Below are positions 39,078 through 48,103 of a DNA stretch of 64,000 nt, piece after piece. Made by a program: the position numbers and the translations under genes. The DNA is taken from NCBI RefSeq assembly GCF_030408675.1, contig NZ_CP047200.1, forward strand, positions 1,426,001 to 1,490,000, read 5' to 3'. The DNA comes from Corynebacterium durum (GTDB lineage: Bacteria > Actinomycetota > Actinomycetes > Mycobacteriales > Mycobacteriaceae). The notes under the pieces were generated by a model. It did not search any database and had not been told where the DNA came from. It saw only the letters and a list, made by a program, of their open reading frames with translations. Each line of letters starts with the position of its first letter. Position 1 is the first letter of the stretch.

Positions 39078-40721
39078 TTAAATCTTTCGAATATAGGCTG
39101 CTAAGGCCAGTGAGTGTGTGCTGCGCTGCGGCTCGTGGGTAAACTTTTCAAGCAGTGTTGCTGCGTAGGGTGCACCTAATTGTTCTAGGTGTACGGCGTC
39201 GCGTTGCGCTTCCGAAACTCGGCTGTTAATTGCTTGTGCCCCACCGAATACAACTCGATGAAGCCATGGCTCAACAATGTCGGAAATACCACGTTCAATT
39301 GGGTGGTCAAGGTCGAAGACACTGCCGGAATCTTTGTACGTGTTTGTCAAACTGGGGGGTGTAACTACATCTAGTCCTGGGAAGATCCGTCCGCCGTAGT
39401 CTTTTGGTAAAGAAAGCACTTCGTTCATGGGCCAGACACAGAGAACCATTCCATCACGTACAAGGCAGGTGAATACTAAGGTGTTCCCGTAGCTAAGGTG
39501 ACGTTGACAAGCTTCGATAAAGTTGGGGAGTTCAGTTTTCTTCGCGGATACACTGAAGTTGAGTGTTACCGTACCTGCATTAGTGGTTTCCAGGACCACA
39601 CCCTTTAACCCTATGCTGACAACGGTGCCCTCAATCAACGCTAAGCCATCTTTAAGTGGAATGGCTTTCACCATGTCCAGTGTCACGTCTTTCCCAAGAG
39701 CTGCCCGCACTCCCCTGCCGCTACCAATACGGCCGTCAGATGAGGAGCGTCCACCAGTGATCAGTAGCGTTTTACGCGCTAGCTGTGCATGATTGCAGTG
39801 GAGATCACCCAATCGCAGTGATCCATGCCAAATTCCGGCAACATCGCTGGCCTGTCCTGGAGGGGTTTTGGTGACTGAGTACAGATCACCAGAGGTAGTT
39901 GCCAACGCAACCGTCACGCCCGCAAAACCCGAGGAAGCAACAATGGGCTCGGCGTACAAGGGCGTGAACATTCCCGCCCCGGCACCTGATTGCGTGTCCA
40001 GGGTGGTGTAGGCGCGACGGGCTTGCCCAATGGCTTCACGGTCGGCGGGATTGCGTTCTAGAAGGAAACAGGTAAATGCAACACGCAATGTGTTAATGGT
40101 CGCGTCATTGCGTCCAACGGGTTTACCTAACCGAATGCGCTGAGAGTTAGTTGCCAGTGCCGTAAGGGCACGCTCCAACCTGGGCAAACCAGTGACGCGA
40201 GCTTTTTGCACACAAGCAAGCAGCTGGGTGTGTCGAGCAATGCTGAGCTGCCCTAGTCCAAATTCGACAATATCGTCAATAACGTCCTTAACATTCGAAA
40301 CCAGTTCCATAATGTCGGATGGTGACGGTAGTTCCTTCGCCCATGCTGCATCACTGCGCGGCACGGCGCTATTATCACTCGGATCTGCGTCAGAGGACTC
40401 ACCAGCGTCAACAGCTTCAATGACATCACCCGAGTTTGCCGACGTCGCCTCGCCCACAGGTGACGCTACGCATACGGCCCCAATGTGTGCGCACTTGGGC
40501 GCAAGGAGACAGTCACAGTTCAGTGAGGCTTGACCATCCGCGTTGTCGATAAGCGTGACGGTCGCCTGTCCCATGGTGACACTCAGCCCATTATCGGTGT
40601 TGATTTCCCATTCACTGGTATCTGCAGCAAGCTTCTCCGCGCGTTTTTGCAAGCGCGGTGGCAGGAGCTCCAACGCAGCGGCTGCCACGGTGGGGTCGAG
40701 TGGTGGGAGTTCGGCGGTCAT
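39078..40721 (-). CDS. SWIM zinc-finger protein (YehQ-like)
   Basis: About 547 aa. A SWIM finger CxCx5CxH lies near the N-terminus: C69, C71, C77, H79 in 'LNCDCLLAPKCAHIGAV'. SWIM domains bind zinc and usually DNA or protein. The frame is open to 40742, but ATG 40721 overlaps the preceding VWA gene's TGA and has GGGAGG eight bases upstream, so it is the start. Equivalent of YehQ in the E. coli yeh locus, where it is likewise next to the VWA protein. The remainder is mixed alpha/beta, family unknown. Confidence 0.85.
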   Translation of the reverse strand: MTAELPPLDPTVAAAALELLPPRLQKRAEKLAADTSEWEINTDNGLSVTMGQATVTLIDNADGQASLNCDCLLAPKCAHIGAVCVASPVGEATSANSGDVIEAVDAGESSDADPSDNSAVPRSDAAWAKELPSPSDIMELVSNVKDVIDDIVEFGLGQLSIARHTQLLACVQKARVTGLPRLERALTALATNSQRIRLGKPVGRNDATINTLRVAFTCFLLERNPADREAIGQARRAYTTLDTQSGAGAGMFTPLYAEPIVASSGFAGVTVALATTSGDLYSVTKTPPGQASDVAGIWHGSLRLGDLHCNHAQLARKTLLITGGRSSSDGRIGSGRGVRAALGKDVTLDMVKAIPLKDGLALIEGTVVSIGLKGVVLETTNAGTVTLNFSVSAKKTELPNFIEACQRHLSYGNTLVFTCLVRDGMVLCVWPMNEVLSLPKDYGGRIFPGLDVVTPPSLTNTYKDSGSVFDLDHPIERGISDIVEPWLHRVVFGGAQAINSRVSEAQRDAVHLEQLGAPYAATLLEKFTHEPQRSTHSLALAAYIRKI

Positions 40722-43700
40722 TGCAGTACCTCCCTCACCCATCGTGCGAGTTGCATAGGACTCACAGATGCGACGCGCATGCCAGCGGCGGCAACAGACT
40801 CGGCGATCCCAACGTTGTATGCGGCTTTACCTTCATCGTCCAGTGCTGCACATCCAATGAGTTTCACTCCCGAGTCAGCAAGATTGCGGATTGCCGTAGT
40901 CAAATTATTCACCGATCCCCATTCTTCAAAGTCGCTAATCAGCACCACAACTGTTTTACTGGGATTAGTTACCTTCGTTGCTGCAAAACGCACGCCCTGT
41001 GCAATGTTGGTGCCGCCGCCGACTTTGATCTCAAGAAGCAACTCCAGCGGATCTTCCACTGAGTCGGATAAATCAATGACGCTGGTATCAAATGTAATGA
41101 AACTAACCTTGAAAGTATCAACGCCCGCCAGAATCGCCGCTGTTATTGCTGCGTAAACAGTGGAGGGTTCCATGGACCCCGAGACGTCAACAAGCACGAT
41201 AATGTGCCACGGTGACACATGCCGTTCTGGTGCGCGAAAAATTGGAGTAACCGGCACAATCTGCGCCCGTCCTTCGTGCGACACTACATTTTTCATGTTG
41301 CGGCGAATGGTCGCGGGTAAATCAATACGTGCGGTGCGTCGGCGGGTCGGTTTTGCTTGAGCAATACCTGCTAGCACCGGCGCGAGTTGCTGGGCCAAGA
41401 CGCGCGACAGTTCTTCAACGATTTTGGCTACTAGTGGGCGCAGTTGGCGGAGACGAGATTCCGGCAGCGCGCCTTTCAGGTTCAATACTGTGGTGAGCAG
41501 TTCCACCGATGGTCGAACATCATCTGCATTCAGACTTGTAATAACATCTGGTCGACCTTTTTCTGCTGCTTGGCCGAAAATTTCTTGAATGTGGTCATCG
41601 CCAAACAGTGCCTGAATTTCATCAGCCCAATTACGTACTCCCAGCTGACTCGGCCCTGAACCTGCACCTCGCACTCGCCCGTCAGCTTCCCCAGTCTGAT
41701 CTGAGCCGGGGCCGCCATACAGCTCATCAAGAGCACTCGCCATACGTTTTGCCTGGCCCTGAAGTTTTTCTGGTTCAGCACCGAGAATGAGCCGCCACCG
41801 CATTGCGGGGGTGAACGACACATCAGCCAACCCAAGAGCTTCCAGACGTCGGCGGGCTTCCACATCCGCGGTGGCATTCGCCGCCAGAAGGGCTGGATCC
41901 ACAGTCAAAGCGGTGGAGATTCGGCCAATTTTTTCGGCAAGGTAATCCAAGAAGCGTTCACGTTCTGCGGCTGGAACCGTGTCAAAAGCTCCGCGCAGGG
42001 GTGGAAGGGACTGCACAAAATGGTCGTCAGGTAGGGCCGCTACCCGATCAATGATGCTGTCCATGATCGGGCTGTCGCACCACACGCCACGGGATGCACA
42101 CAGGTAACCTACCATACGTTGCTGCAGGTTATGGCGTGTTTCTGGAGTGCTTGACTGGTCAATCCAGCTGCCAATGAACTCTGCAGTCTGCTGTGGATCA
42201 GACGGGGAATCCTGGACGGCATCAAGGACCGCATAGGCGGCGCCTTGCATCAGCGGTGATCCACTTTCACGGACGCGCTGGAGCGCTGCTGTTATGCTCA
42301 CAAGATAGCTGCTGATCAGCCCAGCTGCCTGACCCAGCTGCCGAGCGTGTTCCACCTCTGTTGAACCCGCGATTCCGCGAATTTCGCGCACAATCACAGC
42401 ACCCAGCTTCTCTGCCATTGCGTTTGCTAGGTCGCGTTGCTTGTCGGTCAGTAGGCGCGCGGCTGGTTCGCGGTCACCGGCGATACCGGTAAGCAACTCC
42501 GTTGCGGTAACTGCATCACCGAAACCAAGTCGGTGTAGCACGTCGGTTTCCATCACCTGAAGGGCTCGTTCTAGCACCTCACCCGCACCTGTTTGCGAAG
42601 CGGCACCAATCACCTCAAGGACCACTTGTGGGTTGACCTCATCGTCACCGGCCGAAAGTGCGCCAAGTTTGGCTCCAAGGATCGTGGATACCGCCTGTTC
42701 AAGGGTCACTCCAGCGTAGGCAACAGCTGCGAGACCTGCGGCGGTCGTTGCAGTAAAAGCGCACTCTACGGTATAGCTACGTGCCTCCAGGCCGCGGTTA
42801 GTTCCGTTGGTTTTATCGCGAACATAGTCCACATCCAGCACATTAAGGCGCATCAGAAGAAGGTGACGCTCAAAGTCTTTACCACCTTTGAAAGGTTCGA
42901 TGCGGCGACTGACAGCGCGTTGGCGTTCCTTGGCGGATAGCCCAAGTCGCTCCATCTCGGCGCGAGTATGCGCCTCTAACGCTGGAATGGGGGCATCCGC
43001 AGGAAGATCCCCATGGCGTTCTCCCACTAGCACTTTCTGCATTGCGCGGGCAATGCCGCGTCCGCGTCCCGTAACGTTTCCGTGAGCGAATACGCTGGTC
43101 AAAGCTTCAATTACTTCTCGACGCCCCGGTGCCGGCAGGTGTCTAATCCGGCACAGATCACCAGCAAACCGGCATGCCTCCGCCACCTCACCGGTTCCAG
43201 CCGGCTCACCATCAGTGCGGCACGTGCGGGCAACGTCAGTGATCATGGCTTTAGTCAACGCATCAACATCCGCAACAGTGGAGCATTCCCATATCCCTTG
43301 CTGCCACTGCGGGTCACGAATACCTGAGGCGTAGCCGGAACGATAGTCAAGCTGCTCAAAGCTGTAGCGCACAATAGACGTAACAACCGGGTTGATGTTT
43401 TTAGGCTTTACTTTTTCTCCAGTAACAAGGCCCTGACAGTGGAAAGAACCAACAACAATCAAGGTGTTTTCTGGAAGATCATCTAGACACGCACGCATGT
43501 GCGCTTCACGGGCCTGCGTGTATGTATCAATTGTTGGTTGAGCAAGGCGCGCGCCCAATCCAACAGCAAGAGCTGCTTTCTGTACCTGTTGCCATGAGGC
43601 TCCGATGGAACGCGATTCAACTTTTGTGTCCCATGCCTCCTGGCCAACAAGCTCGCTAACATCAACAACATCATCAGAAGAATCACCATCTTCATCAATG

Positions 43701-44086
43701 TCGGCGCGCGCACCGACAGGCAGGTCAATGCAGTGAATAGGGATGTTATTGCGGCCTGCCCACCGAATGATAGCTAACTCAGGGGAAAAATCTGCGAAGG
43801 GGTAGAACCCCATGCCACGTGGTCCTGCGTCCTTATCTGACACCGCTACAGCAACCGGCGCGATGGTTTCGGTGTGCCACATCCACGGCAGCATGTCGGT
43901 CATGTCTGCAGGCATTTCCACGGCCACGGCAGCGGGACGAAGTTCTTCAGCCGCCTGAATCACGGCGCGGGCACATGCCGGTGAGTGGTGCCGGATGCCG
44001 AAGAAGGTGTGCGAACCTGGAGAAACCAGGGCGTCGAGAAGCGTTTCCGGGTCGATGCTGATCTGATCGTGCGTGTCAGTGGACAT
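40718..44086 (-). CDS. DUF5682-VWA fusion protein (YehM-YehP-like)
   Basis: About 1122 aa. The N-terminal DUF5682 region carries its signature 'HTFFGIRHHSPACARAV', then 'MGFYPFADFSPELAIIRWAG' and 'PIHCIDLPVGAR'. The C-terminal 160 residues are a von Willebrand A domain with intact MIDAS: DVSGS at about 967-971, the GGGTN threonine, and 'VVVLISDFEEWG' aspartate. In E. coli these two domains are separate adjacent genes, yehM and yehP, whose combined length is close to this protein. Start ATG 44086 overlaps the MoxR gene by 11 bases, GGGAGG upstream. VWA plus MoxR pairs typically act as a metal-dependent adaptor and an AAA+ remodeller. Confidence 0.88.
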   Translation of the reverse strand: MSTDTHDQISIDPETLLDALVSPGSHTFFGIRHHSPACARAVIQAAEELRPAAVAVEMPADMTDMLPWMWHTETIAPVAVAVSDKDAGPRGMGFYPFADFSPELAIIRWAGRNNIPIHCIDLPVGARADIDEDGDSSDDVVDVSELVGQEAWDTKVESRSIGASWQQVQKAALAVGLGARLAQPTIDTYTQAREAHMRACLDDLPENTLIVVGSFHCQGLVTGEKVKPKNINPVVTSIVRYSFEQLDYRSGYASGIRDPQWQQGIWECSTVADVDALTKAMITDVARTCRTDGEPAGTGEVAEACRFAGDLCRIRHLPAPGRREVIEALTSVFAHGNVTGRGRGIARAMQKVLVGERHGDLPADAPIPALEAHTRAEMERLGLSAKERQRAVSRRIEPFKGGKDFERHLLLMRLNVLDVDYVRDKTNGTNRGLEARSYTVECAFTATTAAGLAAVAYAGVTLEQAVSTILGAKLGALSAGDDEVNPQVVLEVIGAASQTGAGEVLERALQVMETDVLHRLGFGDAVTATELLTGIAGDREPAARLLTDKQRDLANAMAEKLGAVIVREIRGIAGSTEVEHARQLGQAAGLISSYLVSITAALQRVRESGSPLMQGAAYAVLDAVQDSPSDPQQTAEFIGSWIDQSSTPETRHNLQQRMVGYLCASRGVWCDSPIMDSIIDRVAALPDDHFVQSLPPLRGAFDTVPAAERERFLDYLAEKIGRISTALTVDPALLAANATADVEARRRLEALGLADVSFTPAMRWRLILGAEPEKLQGQAKRMASALDELYGGPGSDQTGEADGRVRGAGSGPSQLGVRNWADEIQALFGDDHIQEIFGQAAEKGRPDVITSLNADDVRPSVELLTTVLNLKGALPESRLRQLRPLVAKIVEELSRVLAQQLAPVLAGIAQAKPTRRRTARIDLPATIRRNMKNVVSHEGRAQIVPVTPIFRAPERHVSPWHIIVLVDVSGSMEPSTVYAAITAAILAGVDTFKVSFITFDTSVIDLSDSVEDPLELLLEIKVGGGTNIAQGVRFAATKVTNPSKTVVVLISDFEEWGSVNNLTTAIRNLADSGVKLIGCAALDDEGKAAYNVGIAESVAAAGMRVASVSPMQLARWVREVLQ

Positions 44087-45236
44087 CCTCACGTGCCTCC
44101 CACAGCGTGCGCCATGTCCCCGATTCATCGGTTTGGGTACGGCGGCGAATCACAGCATCCCAATATGCCTGCAAACGCCCCGCGTCTTTATCATCGTCTT
44201 TGCGCACAGCACCAAGAAGATGTCCAGGAATGAGCTGCAACGCCGAGGGGCCATGTGGGAAATAGGAGGTAGACAATGCGATGGAAGAGGAAATTGCTAC
44301 TGCCTCAGCAGTGGACATAATGCTTCCTGGTTTTTCTACTGACCATCCTTCATGCGTAACCCCTCGGCGAAGATCCCGGAAAATAGTGACCAACGTATCC
44401 ACTACAACTTGATCAACAGCGCCAGGTGCAGCGGCTTCTTCCAATGCCTGCTTTGTTTTTGACTCAACAAGGGCTATTTCAGCATTGCGATCACTAATCG
44501 GATCAATGTGTTCAAAGTTAAAACGGCGTTTCAGCGCAGCACTCATTTCGCTCACGCCTTTATCGCGCAGGTTAGCTGTTGCAATCACACAAAATCCTTG
44601 GACTGCAGGAACAGAATGCTCTCCTAGTTCAGGGATAGCCATACGACGCTCCGAAAGAACCGGCACAAGCGCGTCTTGAACCTCAGGTTGGCAGCGCGTA
44701 ATTTCCTCAATTCGAGCCACTTTTCCAGTGGTCATTGCTTGCAAAACTGGGGAAGGAACAAGCGCCTGTTCGCTAGGACCATGGGCCAGCAGCATGGCGT
44801 AATTCCAGCCATAACGCAACTGATCCTCAGTAGTGCCGGCGCTCCCCTGAACTGTCAGCTCGGACGTCCCACAAATGGCGGCTGAGAGCAGTTCAGACAG
44901 CATTGATTTCGCTGTGCCAGGCTCACCAACCAGCATCAAGGCACGCGAACCAGCAAGCGTGACCACGCAACGCTCAATAAGGGCTTTATCGCCAATAAAC
45001 TTTGGCGTGATGTCCATGCGTTGCGGAAGTTCAGGATGTGCTTTCTTCTTATCAGCTTTCAACCGCAGCCCCTGCTCGCCACAAATAAAGGCAACAACAG
45101 ATTGTGGGGTGAGTAACCAACCAGGAGGTTTTGGCCCTTGGTCGTACACCGCCAGGAACGCAAGTTCCTCTGCGTAGCGGTCCTCTGGGAGAACGATCTG
45201 CTGGTTGTCATGTATTTTTTGTTGACTATTGCTCAT
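44076..45236 (-). CDS. MoxR-family AAA+ ATPase (YehL-like)
   Basis: 386-aa AAA+ ATPase heading the operon. Walker A GEPGTAKS at 104-111; a Walker B position reading 'GKVARIEEITRCQPEVQDAL' with Glu-Glu (177-178) instead of Asp-Glu; sensor 1 'GFCVIATANLRDKGVSEM' with N222; arginine-finger candidates in LKRRF (238-239). The N-terminal 70 residues are family-specific. MoxR proteins usually act with VWA partners as chaperones for assembling or activating protein complexes; the VWA partner is the next gene, overlapping by 11 bases. Likely transcribed from the 45237-45805 region. Confidence 0.88.
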   Translation of the reverse strand: MSNSQQKIHDNQQIVLPEDRYAEELAFLAVYDQGPKPPGWLLTPQSVVAFICGEQGLRLKADKKKAHPELPQRMDITPKFIGDKALIERCVVTLAGSRALMLVGEPGTAKSMLSELLSAAICGTSELTVQGSAGTTEDQLRYGWNYAMLLAHGPSEQALVPSPVLQAMTTGKVARIEEITRCQPEVQDALVPVLSERRMAIPELGEHSVPAVQGFCVIATANLRDKGVSEMSAALKRRFNFEHIDPISDRNAEIALVESKTKQALEEAAAPGAVDQVVVDTLVTIFRDLRRGVTHEGWSVEKPGSIMSTAEAVAISSSIALSTSYFPHGPSALQLIPGHLLGAVRKDDDKDAGRLQAYWDAVIRRRTQTDESGTWRTLWEAREDVH

Positions 45237-45340
45237 AGCTAACTAAGCTACAGCACGTCACCTACACGGGGGTAAATTCTTAGAACATACTTTTGCTTTC
45301 CGCAGCTAGGGCATAACTTCTGCTACACCCGCGCACCAGC

Positions 45341-45353
45341 ACTTATCGACGCC
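45341..45353 (-). repeat. Intergenic near-copy of the recurrent 13-mer (one mismatch)
   Basis: ACTTATCGACGCC, reverse orientation, differing from GCTTATCGACGCC by one base. The similarity to the intergenic copy at 53105 extends further: both continue with C/GCGACA, a few bases, then CGCACAC, giving a shared unit of about 30 bases. Confidence 0.5.
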
Positions 45354-45722
45354 CCGACACTCATCGCACACATGAACCGAACAGCTCGACGGCCACCAGA
45401 CGGGCGTCAGGACAGCCCCACTAGTCCAACTCTGCACGCGAGAATAGATCAGTAATCAGTTCCCTGTCTTCACACGCGGCTTTGAAGCCTCGGGCATTTT
45501 TCTCCAATAAAAAACCAACACCAAAGAGTTCCAGTCATACCCCCTCAAAACCCTCGTCGGCGCTGAGCCTTTCCACCCCCCCACTTTTGGGTAGCAGACA
45601 AACTGCAACGTGTGCACCACTTGCTTCTGGGCTTCACATGTGCTTCACTGATTTTTGCGTGAGGCACATGTGCTCGTTACTTCTCTAACCTCAGCATAGA
45701 TTCACGGGCATCCTTTCCTCAC

Positions 45723-45779
45723 TTATCCCCCAACCTGCCATGATCCTTATCAAGATGGTTGGGGGATAATTCATCTTCA
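45723..45779. promoter_or_regulatory. Perfect 13-bp inverted repeat upstream of the TerD-domain gene
   Basis: Left arm TTATCCCCCAACC (45723-45735) and right arm GGTTGGGGGATAA (45767-45779) are exact reverse complements, separated by 31 bases. The right arm ends 26 bases before the ATG. There is no U-run in either direction, so an operator for a looping or dimeric regulator, or a structured 5' leader, is more likely than a terminator. Confidence 0.65.
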
Positions 45780-45805
45780 CACCCTTATTACCTGTAAAGG
45801 TTGCT

Positions 45806-47935
45806 ATGACCACCGCTTCGTTTTTGCGCCGTGGGCTGTTTGTTGTTCGGCCTACGGCCACTTCCCCATCCAATCAAGCCGTTGCTACAACTGCGGCAAT
45901 CGAGCTACTCAACATCGGATTTATCGCCGACCCTGAGCAGCTTCAACGGCTTTCTGTGGAGGAATTGAAACAACTCATAGCCGTTGCATCGCAGCTGATC
46001 GGTGCAGACCGTACATGGACCCCCATGTATCCGGGTTTCCCGGAGCAGGTCATGAATATGTCTGATGTTGAACTTTTGTCCAACGCCATAATCCATTACC
46101 TTACTCGGGGTCAGTGGCGGCCAGAGCAATATTCGGAACTGAAACGTACTCCATTAGCCTTAGGCGAGTGGACCGCCTCGCCGCGAGTTCTTACACCAGT
46201 CACGCCTGACGCGCTCATGCTGGTCACCGAATGGGAAAAAGCTGTTGCTTTTTCAGAGGCAGATCGCGATTTTGTGCATGATCTGGCGGAATACCTGGAC
46301 ACAGACACTGCTGCGCTTTTTCGTACAGCAGACTTCCGTAATGGTGAAAACTTTGCTACCGCGCTCTGGGACGTGTGGTACACCACGGGTGGCAACCACG
46401 ACATCACCCTCAACACAGGACTAAACTCTGCACGCACCATCGACGATGTACTACGCACCATCTTGACCGTGTTTGTCGACGACTCTGAGCGCGCCCGCGA
46501 CCTACTCTGCAGCGCAGAATACCCAGTCAACGTCACACCTATTCCCCGGCGGCACCGCGTCGCCATCATCGCCGCAATAGCACGATTCAACGACGAGTTT
46601 AATCTCGACCTGCTGGCACGCCGCCGCCACATCTGGCGACGGGTAATGCGACGCATCCACCCCTTCGACGTCACCGGCCATCAGGCCGCGCAACAACAAC
46701 TCGATGTCATCCACGGCAATGGCGACTACCGCACATTGAATTCTCGCATCGAGGTAGCACTGGACAACGGCGATGTGGTTGAAGCCGTCAATCTGCTTAC
46801 ACACACACCAGGAAACTTTGTTCGCCGTCTGGATCACTTAATGCGCCTGGCCACCTCGCCCCGCACAAAAGGCTGGGAAAAGAAAGTACGAGCAATTGAA
46901 AATGCAGCACAGGAGGTGACCTCGCAAGTCCCGCTAACCACCCTGATTTCCGCATATAACGGCCTGCAAAACCGTGAATCACATGTAGTGGTCACCCGTG
47001 TTGGCAGCCGCCGCAATAAGCTACGTGAACGTGTTCCAGCAAAAGTAGACAAAAAACTGCTGGACAATGTCACCACAGCATTGCTGGATGGCATGGTCGT
47101 ACGCCTGGCCAACGCCCCTGCACCCACAGCACCTGTTCCTGTGGTCAATGATGTTCCAGTCGAGCTGGTAAGGCGTGATGTGTCCTCAGGGCTGAGGCAT
47201 ATCAGCCGCGGTGAGCGTCTTCCGCTGCCGGATAGAGACACCACCGATGTCATCCGCATGTTTGTGCACTGGTTCGGCTACGATGTTGATCTTGGCGTGA
47301 TGTTCACCGACGCCCATTTCAAGCATGTGATCGGTTATGTGGACTACACTAATCTTTTCCGTAACACTATGCGCGGTTTTGTCACACACTCCGGGGATCT
47401 TACTCACGCTCCACAACCGGATGGTGCCTGCGAGTTTATTGATATCAAACTGCATCAAAAAAACAATAGTGCGCTTCCATGGGTAGGTAAAAAGCCGGAC
47501 TTTATGAAAAAATTCCCATCGGCACGGTATGCCATCATGTCACTGATTTCCTACTGTGGAGGCCCTTTCGAAGGCATCGATAATGTTGCCGGGGTCATGA
47601 CCAGGTCTCACGGCATGGCTGGCCGGGTATTTGAGCCCCGTACTGTGGAAACCGCCGCGCATGTTGCTGTCCGCTCCACCTCGGCAATTCCGCTGATTGT
47701 GGATCTTGAACAATGGGAGCTTATTTGGGTGGATACCTCCATTGGCACTCACCTTGGTGGTTATTCAACAGGACAGTCAGACGCATTAAAGGCCGTCCGG
47801 GCTGAGATGGAGGCCATGGAAAACCGCCTATCGGTGGGAGAATTAATGAGGCTGTGGGCACGCGCGCATAACGCCGACACCGTTGACGAACCAGCTGATC
47901 AAGCACAAGCAGGCGCGCTGTTAGATGCCTGCTAA
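45806..47935 (+). CDS. TerD-domain protein of the MXAN_6230/SCO0854 type
   Basis: 709-aa cytosolic protein. The C-terminal part (about 480-690) follows a TerD domain: 'MFVHWFGYDVDLGVMFTDAH', 'HVIGYVDYTNLF', 'THSGDLTHAPQPDGACEFID', 'ARYAIMSLISYCGGPFEGID', 'RTVETAAHVAVRSTSAIPLI', 'DLEQWELIWVDTS'. TerD domains bind calcium and belong to tellurite/stress systems. The N-terminal 450 residues ('FLRRGLFVVRP', 'TWTPMYPGFPEQV') look like the SCO0854/MXAN_6230 family; I see no RING-type cysteines. AAAGG five bases before ATG. Divergent from the MoxR gene across a shared control region, which suggests a functional link to that operon. Confidence 0.78.
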   Translation: MTTASFLRRGLFVVRPTATSPSNQAVATTAAIELLNIGFIADPEQLQRLSVEELKQLIAVASQLIGADRTWTPMYPGFPEQVMNMSDVELLSNAIIHYLTRGQWRPEQYSELKRTPLALGEWTASPRVLTPVTPDALMLVTEWEKAVAFSEADRDFVHDLAEYLDTDTAALFRTADFRNGENFATALWDVWYTTGGNHDITLNTGLNSARTIDDVLRTILTVFVDDSERARDLLCSAEYPVNVTPIPRRHRVAIIAAIARFNDEFNLDLLARRRHIWRRVMRRIHPFDVTGHQAAQQQLDVIHGNGDYRTLNSRIEVALDNGDVVEAVNLLTHTPGNFVRRLDHLMRLATSPRTKGWEKKVRAIENAAQEVTSQVPLTTLISAYNGLQNRESHVVVTRVGSRRNKLRERVPAKVDKKLLDNVTTALLDGMVVRLANAPAPTAPVPVVNDVPVELVRRDVSSGLRHISRGERLPLPDRDTTDVIRMFVHWFGYDVDLGVMFTDAHFKHVIGYVDYTNLFRNTMRGFVTHSGDLTHAPQPDGACEFIDIKLHQKNNSALPWVGKKPDFMKKFPSARYAIMSLISYCGGPFEGIDNVAGVMTRSHGMAGRVFEPRTVETAAHVAVRSTSAIPLIVDLEQWELIWVDTSIGTHLGGYSTGQSDALKAVRAEMEAMENRLSVGELMRLWARAHNADTVDEPADQAQAGALLDAC

Positions 47936-47955
47936 AAAGTGACATCCCGAAAGTC

Positions 47956-47978
47956 GCCGCCTCCTGTGCTGAGGCGGC
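47956..47978 (+). terminator. Possible hairpin terminator after the TerD-domain gene
   Basis: GCCGCCTC and GAGGCGGC form an 8-bp GC-rich stem with a 7-base loop, 20 bases past the stop. No U-run follows (ACTATCTTG), so it is at best a weak intrinsic terminator. Confidence 0.4.
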
Positions 47979-48103
47979 ACTATCTTGAGTTCATCATATC
48001 CGGGCACATCTCCACGAGTTATGTCGCCAGCCATTCCCGTTTATGGCTCCGTCTATATCATCGGATCGTAAACTAGCTTTTTGTAGCGCATGTGGCTTCG
48101 AAA

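Larger units (their letters stand above)
45237..45805. promoter_or_regulatory. 569-base divergent control region of the MoxR/TerD locus
   Basis: No supportable gene. It holds one near-match of the recurrent 13-mer (45341-45353), a pyrimidine-rich middle, and next to the TerD-domain gene a perfect 13-bp inverted repeat (45723-45735 with 45767-45779). Both the MoxR operon (minus) and the TerD-domain gene (plus) must be driven from here. The AAAGG before the plus-strand ATG is a fair ribosome-binding site. Confidence 0.6.

Noticed and set aside
45482..45688. 68-codon plus-strand frame in the divergent control region
   Set aside because: No ribosome-binding site, low-complexity translation and no relation to neighbours.
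46111..46674. 187-codon minus-strand frame opposite the TerD-domain gene
   Set aside because: Ser/Arg-rich shadow; the plus-strand protein shows TerD blocks and a good ribosome-binding site.
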